A stretch of DNA of 64,000 bases, from assembly GCA_027563935.2 (NCBI GenBank), contig CM050446.2, forward strand, positions 27,221,501 through 27,285,500, read 5' to 3'. This document shows positions 57,186 through 64,000 of this stretch, piece after piece (positions within the stretch are counted from its first letter, which is position 1; each line of letters begins with the position of its first letter). The translations under genes and the position numbers were made by a program. The notes beneath the pieces are model-generated. The model did not search any database, had not been told where the DNA came from, and saw only the letters and a list, made by a program, of their open reading frames with translations. This DNA comes from Costus lasius. Its lineage: Eukaryota; Streptophyta; Magnoliopsida; Zingiberales; Costaceae.

Positions 57186-58559
57186 GGGAGAGAGAGAGGC
57201 GGCGAAGGAAGCCAAGTCATTTGAGTCGATCTACTGCAAAAGGATGGTAAGTTCGGACGGAGCTGCGGGTAAATACGAATCGATAAAGAAGGAATCGGTG
57301 TGACCCACCGTCCCATCCCACCCACCCACCCCCAAAAAAAAACTATAAACAAATTTGCTGATAAATTGATGTGCCAATTCTAATGTTCTAATGTTTGTAT
57401 TAATTTATAGTGTACATTAATCAATCAATAAGATCAACTATATGGTTCGTTAGGATAAAAATAAGAAAGAGTATTCCTGTCCAGAAATTTTATATATATA
57501 TTCATTTTTAATCTAACTAGTAATTTCAGCTAGTATAACAATTTACTCAATCTTATAAATCAAATAAGCTAATTGTGATGCTAAATTTAGCTTGGACCAG
57601 GCTAGGAGACAAAATGGGCTGCCTGCGTAGATCGAGGCCTGACCCAACGAGTGGCGCATGAGTTGACATTCACGTGGACGAAGCGAGCACTTTTGATGGC
57701 ATTGTCATCGGCCTTGAATCTGGCGGAGGCTGCTGTCTCGCGTGCGCAGATCGAGCAAATGTCTCTGGTGTTGTCTTTGGTAGGGACAAAGGCAAGCACG
57801 ATCTACGAAGGAGGCGACTGTGAACCCGAGAAGAGCTAGCAGAATCACGCGTTGAGGCATGATTCACGAGCTCAATTTTCGGCACAAACGGAGGCGAGAT
57901 TCGCCGAGGAGCAGGAGTCGACTGGCGAGGCGATTCCTTTCCAAAGAGGGATCGTTCCCTTCCCTTTAAAAGCTCGTCGGGCAGATGAAGGAGAGGAGTG
58001 AGCACTACATCATCCTCTCCGAGTGAACTCCATCTAGCAAGCGGCAGTCGAGCAACGAGTTCCCTTTGCTCCACAGCTACGGCGTCGATGTCATCTCCAC
58101 TAGTTGGGGACAACGAAGTAGATGTCAAAAGCATCCCCTCGAGCTGACAAAGACGAGAGGTAAGAGCACCTCGTCTTCTTCCCTAAGTAGAGGATGGCGA
58201 CAAAGCGAGGAAGCTCACCTTCTCCACGAGTGGCAGATGAGAAACAGAGTCGTTATCCTTCTTCCCTCCAGGGGGCAACCTCTAACGAGTCTCGGCGAAC
58301 TTCTGACGAAGGCGAGGTCAGACGACGAGGGAAGATCTGAGTGTATAGAGAGGAGAGGGGGTTTTATGTACCTATTTGGAGAGACTGAATGGAGAAATTT
58401 TCCCCTGATTCTCAGTGTCTTTCCTATTCTTTCTACCAACGACCTTCAGCCTCTTCCTCAACCTCCGTCGGTGAGGTTCCGACACCTAGAGGAACGTCGG
58501 CAAGGCCGAGGGTGGATGCACGCGAGTTCCTGGTGCAGGAGGATCCAGTGCTGCACAGG
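57186..58559. other. Upstream region, GC-rich unassigned block
   Basis: 57300-57600 is AT-rich. 57600-58560 is GC-rich with frames on both strands, none recognisable. Probably part of an old LTR-like repeat. Confidence 0.4.
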
Positions 58560-60200
58560 GTGAAATTCTAAAAGAAAATTCACTCTCAAAATTTTTTGGT
58601 CGAGACTTTCACGAGTGTGAAGAAGAACATGGGCAGGCCATGTTTTCCTTGGCGAGTTCGGAGAAAACTAGTGATCTCAATCGCGAATGAGATCATGGGC
58701 ATGCTTCCACACACGGGCAAGTCGTGTTCCGCTCAGTAGATCCAGATGCAAAAAAGCACAGCCATGTGTCAAAATATGGGCAAGCTGTGTTCTCCTCAGC
58801 AAATCCTAGAAAAATCGGTGATTTCGGATGCGAACAAAATCACGGTGTGAACAAGAACACGGGCAGGCTGTATTTCCCTCGGTGACCTAGGAAATAGCTA
58901 ATCACGACCGTGAAGACAAAGACATGCAGGCCGTGTTTTTCCTAAAAGCTCTAGAATTGCCCTGATGATCCCATTTCGACATGAACTGCCCTTTGTACTA
59001 TGTTTTTTCTCCCCTAAGGAATTCAAAGGGCCCGATATAACTACAATCCGGTGATCTCAATGCCCAAGTCATCCACCGGATCGGTATATGGGTGTTATCA
59101 GCCCATTGTTCGTCTAGGCAGAGATACTTCGACCTATGTGCCTAACACCTTGACAACCAAAAGGCCCGGTCCATGATTGATAGCATAACCAATTGACCAA
59201 CACAGCCTAAGAGCAAGCTAGTACAGTGATGAACTAGCCCACAATCAGCAAATTCTGCTGCTTTATCACCATATGCTCCGAGCTAGTTTAAAGGTCTAGT
59301 CGCAGCCCAGGAAGCCTAGTACATTCACCAGCTTTAGATTCCTTTCAGCTCTAGTTGGTAGTAGTTAGCAGGAGTTAGTTTTGTGCAGCAGCTTGATTGC
59401 TTTTTGGCTGTTAGAGTAGGTAGAGTTGGCAACAATGATGATGTTGTCTTATTCCCTCTCTTATCTTATAAAAGTAAGCTGGAACTTAGCTTGTTTTTCA
59501 ACTTTTCTTGTGTGATAGAGAGCTCATGGTGGACAGATGCAAGTATGGAGCAAGGTGTGTGATCCTTGGCTCGGCCCAATACCTCTTACAATAGTAGTTA
59601 CGAGGATTGAGAGTGCAGTAAGATATGTGATCTTTGGCTCGGTCCCGATACCTCTTGTAATTGTCTTCAGCTTTCGAAGAAGTAAATTGCACCATAGTGC
59701 ATCAGGTTCACCAATTTTGATATCGATGTGCTTGTTCCTTGCTTGGTTTCCTTACCCACGGGCATCTGTACACTAGAGACATGGAACATTCCTTCTCTTT
59801 TAGAGTGACCATAGGTTCATAGGCACACGAGCCGAATCACCGCTTAAAGTCCGCTGCCCCAATATTTGTGCTGCACTTAAATTGCTCGCTAGAGGTTAGT
59901 GAGTTTTATTTCTGTAGATTAGGTGTCATTTGGTTCCTTCTTCATCCGTGTTGCCTCAAAACGTATTTGTCTTTGTCTTCCACATTTGTTTTATCGCTGC
60001 TTACTTTCCGACACATTTTTACTTCTTTTATCTCTAGATCCTCGCACATTTTTTGAGCATCGTCGCATAGAATCGTAAAATACGGAACTAAGGACCAATC
60101 CGCCTATAGTCGCTGCATAGTCCTCCCGCTTCGGCGAAGCATCCAACAGCGTCGAGAGTGGGCGTTGTCCATGAAAGCTTGGCGTGTGAATCTCAGCGTC
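58560..60200 (+). repeat. Old LTR-like sequence related to the 60.7-kb element
   Basis: Shares with the LTR at 60720-62588 a block of CA(C/T)GGGCAGGCC(G/A)TG-type words (58630-58940), then GTTGTCTTATTCCCT followed by a TATAAAAG motif (about 59440-59475). A 70-bp imperfect repeat with GATC(C/T)TTGGCTCGG lies at 59560-59660. Ends not fixed. Confidence 0.4.
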
Positions 60201-60266
60201 GAGCGGTAAAAAAAACTCAATTCGAGTTAGTTTGCTTACGCGGATGGGTAAATTAAAAGAGGGCTT

Positions 60267-60268
60267 AT

Positions 60269-60331
<63 letters not shown>
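60267..60331. repeat. (TA)n microsatellite
   Basis: About 65 bp of TA units with one interruption. Confidence 0.95.
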
Positions 60332-60336
<5 letters not shown>

Positions 60337-60719
60337 TCTTCTCTCCCTTTTAGATATGTTTATACATCAATTCAGGTCTTATAAGAAAAAAGACTATTAA
60401 GAATCAAGAATGAACACATGATTAGAGGCATATGATTGCATCTAGAGCCATTGTTCAAAGAGATATATAGATTGGCCATGATAAACTGCTAAATATGAAT
60501 TCATTAGTTGTTAAAGAGTGTAGATCATTAACATTTTGAGTGTAATCTTGAACTACAGTAGGTTTTGTTAAAATGAAATCAGTAAATCAATATGATCATA
60601 ATCAAGTTACTCATATCAAACAAGATAAAATTAATGTTGATGTAATTCCAAGTTAGTATTGTCATGTTAATATTATTTTTTTAATATTTTATGAACTACA
60701 ATAGACACTTGTATCTTAG

Positions 60720-62588
60720 TGTTAGGCCCATTTTGACTAGTCAACTTGGATGGTTAGCTGGGACAAAATCGGCCCAAATCATAGCTAGGGTTTGGGTGAG
60801 ATTGGAGTGCAGGGCATTGACGATGTGGCAGTGTCGATCCTCATGGTGGCCGATAGCTTGGGGCACAAGCATACCTGACGGAGTCATAGACGCCAATGAA
60901 GAGGGCCCAACCCCTCTAGAAGACACTTGGGCAGACTCCCCAGGCCCTGAGGAAGATACCCCAGAATTTTTGCCTCAAACGAAGTTCTACAGCACCCGAC
61001 ATGGCTAGGCCGTGCCTGCAAGCACGGTCGTGACCGTCCGCCCCGACACCTTCACGCCCGCTCCTTCAGCCGTGACCAGATCGGTGACATCAGACCAGCC
61101 CGGACACGGCCAGGCCGTGACCAAAGACATGGCCGTGACACGGTCGGGAAAAAACGCAAAAGACAGCACGACCAGAAGCACGGCCGTGACGCTGCCCGTG
61201 AAAGTCTCGGCCAACTTCGACGACCCTGAGCATGGGCGTGCCTGCAAGCACGGCCAGGCCGTGCTTCCTTCTGTGAACTTCGACGCCCCTGAGCACGAGC
61301 GTGCCTGCAAGCACGGCCAGGTCGTGCTTCCTTCTGTGGATTTCGACCCCAAAAGCACGGCCCGAAGCACGGCCGTGACGCTGTCTGTGAAAGTCTCGAC
61401 CGACCTTGACGCCCCTGAACATGGGCATGCACCCAAGCACGGCAAGGCCGTGACTACAGCCGGAAAATCTGACCTGTCCGTGATACTGCCCGTGAAGGTC
61501 TCGGCCAGCGAACCAGACGCCGAACACGGCCGTTCCCAGAAAGTGCAAAGAGACTGCCCCTTTCCCTGTCCGATGTTCGCAACGGTCCTCACACCCGCCG
61601 AACCGGTTTGTCCGCGCGATGAGCCCCTCTACTGCCACAACATGCCCTGTTCGCTCCCTCCACGTGGCCTCGCCCGCATCAACAACGTCTCTCCACCCCC
61701 TCAACATCACGCCAAGGGTACAAGGACCGCACTAGGACCCCACGACGGGTCGCTACAACAATCGGGTCCTCAATTCAGCCCAAGAGACTGCTACAAATGT
61801 CCAGAATCAACCAACGATCAGCCGTTTCTGTTGCTTCATCATGGCCTGTTCGGAAATGGTGTAGCCCACCTACGACGGCCCATTCAGCGGCCCACGTGCC
61901 GAGTCATGCGCGCCCTCACTTGGCATATTCGCTGCAGTAGTTAGTTACTTACTTTTGGTTGTTAGAGAGCATCTTGACTCTCTTTTAGGAAGTTAAAGTG
62001 TGTTGTCTTATTCCCTAACCACTCTCATGTGAGTGTCATGTGCTTCCCCTCCCTCTTGTTCTATAAAAGAGGGCTAAGGGTCTTGTGTGTTTTCAGTTTT
62101 TGTTGTAGTTTGCGCCTTCCCTACGCGGAGGCCTTAGGTCTAGCAAAACTCCGAGGAGCTCGCCTAGGGTTCCCTCGACCCTTTTCTTGTACGCTGATTT
62201 CCTGCTTTCAATCAAAACACCCGGCGAACCCCGCTAGGGCGCCAGGTCCTTTGCATTTTCATTCCGCTGCAATTGTGTCTTGGCGAGCTAGAGTTACCGG
62301 CTACCGTAGCATCGTGAAGGATCCGCGCGCTTAATCGTGTAATAGAAAATTGGCCCCGCGATCAAGGTGAGTGATTTCCATTAGTACACCGATCCGTGGT
62401 TTCTCTCCGCGCTGAGTGTTGCTCAAGTCATATCTATTGTGTTTTCATCGGTTTTCTCCCGCGGATTTTCACCGTTCGCTGCGTTTCTCTTCCCTCGCCT
62501 CAAGACCCACTCACGGTTTTCAGCATCATAGTTCCCCCACCGTAGAGTACTGACTTAAGGAAACCTTGCCTATCCTTCCACTGCGTCA
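60720..62588 (+). repeat. 5' LTR (about 1.87 kb) with CACGGCC palindromes
   Basis: Contains many quasi-palindromes of the form CACGGCC-N-GGCCGTG or CACGGCCGTG between 61000 and 61520. Overlapping 310-codon plus and 206-codon minus frames result from this repeat and are not considered genes. Confidence 0.7.
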
Positions 62589-62592
62589 AATT

Positions 62593-62604
62593 TGGTATCA
62601 GAGG
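62593..62604 (+). other. Primer-binding site
   Basis: TGGTATCAGAGG, 4 nt beyond the LTR end. Confidence 0.85.
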
Positions 62605-62705
62605 ACGTTAGGAGCTAACTTTCGTCTAGCTCTGCCGGTCTCGCTCCTTGCATCTCATTCGGTTTTCTCGGCTTTGCTTTTTGCACTCATACGCATCTTT
62701 GCATC

Positions 62706-63144
62706 ATGACCACTAGATCAGGAACATCGTATCAGAATCCCCCACCCTCGGTGCCTGTTGCGACTGAAGAGAGTCCTCTCCCTAGGATGGAGTCGGTCGA
62801 AGCGCTGTCCACACGCTTGGAAGCGATAGAGGCCATGTTTCAGCGTCTAATGTCGTCGGTCCAACATCTAACGGACTAAGTCACGGAACTCCGTAATAGA
62901 CCCGTCGAGGGTCAGCCCTCGCCTAGTGTCCCTCCTCCGTTGGCCCCGTTGCGGATGCGCGCCAACGACTCACCCCGATTTGACCCTTTCGCTGATGAGT
63001 CCGCGTGGACCGAGGACCTACCCTGCGTAGTCGCGAGGACGATGAGGTCCGCCGGCTCAGTTGGCCTGCCCCGACAGGACCTTAGCATGCTCGTGAAGAG
63101 GGTGTCGGCTACGGCCAGAAGAGGGATGTCGTGTGGCATAGGCT
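62706..63144 (+). pseudogene. Retrotransposon gag start
   Basis: ATG at 62706 opens MTTRSGTSYQNPPPSVP..., with a helical stretch (LSTRLEAIEAMFQRLM), then a TAA at about 62878. The same frame continues past the stop (VTELRNRPVEGQPSPS...ANDSPRFDPF) to 63144. The layout fits the N-terminus of a gypsy-type gag; the capsid domain is not recognisable after that. Confidence 0.6.
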
Positions 63145-63150
63145 AGTTGG

Positions 63151-64000
63151 CGCGACAGGTGGCAACGCTTCATCATTCGAAGTCACGCGTGTGTGCAACA
63201 GGGGAGATGCGGAAGGGACACTATTTCGAGGGCTAGAGGCATGCGTCTAGCGAAGCTTTAGCAATGACGAGGGGAAGATGGGAGGTGCTGGCTCTATTGG
63301 CGGAGGCATGCAGGCGTGTGGACACGGTTCCGAGGCGAGCAAGGCGAATGTGCAGGCATATGCTGCCGATGAAGCCTTGGACACTGGTCAAGCAAGGATA
63401 CTTCGCTTTTCCTTCACACACACCCTCCCTCTCGTCAGGAAAACTCCTCCTCCCTCTCCTTCTCATTTTCTAGCAATCGTTTGGCAAACTCTAGTGTTGA
63501 AACATTTATTTTCACCCATGTGTATATGTATTGGGTAAGGTCAAAATTGATTTTGAACATAATTGAGAAAATTAGAGGCATAGATAAAAATTAAATCAAA
63601 AAAATAGCAATTGAATTTATTATCGTGATTAAAGGAAGTAAAAAAAAAGGAAAAGAAGAAAATATGTCAAAGAGGAAGGTGCCATTTATTTTGCAAAAAA
63701 AAAGAGAAATGGATAAAAATTAAAAAACAATTAAAATAAATAAATTAATTATCTAGCGTGTTAGCTTTCATATGAAAGAAACGAAAATTTGACAAAGAAA
63801 GAAATGGATTATCAAGAGGTGGGAGAAGAGCGAAAGCAAAAAAAAAAAAAAAAATAAAAAAATAAAAGAGAGAGGAACATCCCTCGGCGGCAAAAGAGGA
63901 GAATGATGATCAGAAGAGAGAGAGAAGGAGATGTCTCACAGCAAGCTTAAAAAAATTGGAGGGAAAGACTAATTGAGAGCAATTGAGAGGGGGCTCTCGG
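63151..64000. other. Unassigned end of window
   Basis: 63151-63540 could be decayed retrotransposon sequence. 63541-64000 is AT- and purine-rich (AAAGAGAGA runs), no gene seen. Confidence 0.4.

Larger units (their letters stand above)
60720..63150 (+). mobile_element. LTR retrotransposon, 5' LTR plus start of gag
   Basis: The LTR opens TGTTAGGCCC at 60720 and ends GTCA at 62588. A TATA motif CTATAAAAG is at 62061, and a primer site TGGTATCAGAGG at 62593-62604. A gag-like frame starts at 62706. Probably Ty3/gypsy, but no pol is seen before the window ends. Confidence 0.72.

Noticed and set aside
61012..61944. 310-codon frame with His/Lys/Ala-rich repeats
   Set aside because: Upstream of the TATA motif inside an LTR and generated by the CACGGCC repeat array; an equally long frame exists on the opposite strand.
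1..64000. tRNA or rRNA genes
   Set aside because: None recognised; the only tRNA-related sequences are the 12-nt primer-binding sites of the retrotransposons.

Overview
This looks like nuclear DNA of a flowering plant, probably a monocot with a TE-rich genome. The genes have many short introns with GT-AG borders. The repeats are plant Ty1/copia and Ty3/gypsy elements primed by the initiator-Met tRNA motif TGGTATCAGAG, together with plant-type hAT elements. The protein phosphatase N-terminus resembles the grass MMTRA-type TOPP proteins. The species cannot be named from the sequence alone.

Only two host genes can be supported, both on the minus strand. (1) A type-1 Ser/Thr protein phosphatase (TOPP family; four exons, 996-3701, 334 aa). 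(2) A TRS130/TRAPPC10-type subunit of the TRAPP vesicle-tethering complex. Its 21 exons run from 57073 down to 14051 and join into one open frame of 1251 aa with consistent phases. About two thirds of the window is therefore a single 43-kb gene. Intron 18 (8.9 kb) and intron 19 (22 kb) are packed with transposons, yet the coding frame is intact.

Layout: 1-995, flank with a 76-bp tandem duplication. 996-3.9 kb, TOPP. 3.9-6.2 kb, AT-rich intergenic. 6.2-12.15 kb, a gag-only Ty3/gypsy element with 1.5-kb LTRs, carrying inside its gag a 1.6-kb non-autonomous hAT that holds a decayed RING-H2 gene fragment. 12.15-14.05 kb, intergenic with a hairpin MITE. 14.05-57.07 kb, TRS130. Intron 19 holds copia A (15.8-24.5 kb), which was hit by a transposase-bearing hAT and then scrambled by an inversion; two GGATC-ended non-autonomous elements (27-29.7 kb); and copia B (30.5-35.7 kb). 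Intron 18 holds a partial copia C (37.3-41.1 kb), minisatellites, and a third GGATC-ended copy. 57.1-60.7 kb, upstream region with an old LTR-like sequence. 60.72-63.15 kb, the 5' LTR and start of gag of another LTR retrotransposon, cut by decay or by the window edge.

The most striking structure is at 18.05-23.7 kb. The two ends of one hAT insertion, with matching 8-bp target duplications inside a copia gag, lie apart and in inverted arrangement. The inverted block is flanked by a 216-bp inverted duplication that is 215/216 identical, which is the signature expected of a staggered-break inversion. A 30-C homopolymer close to the second junction means an assembly error must be excluded.
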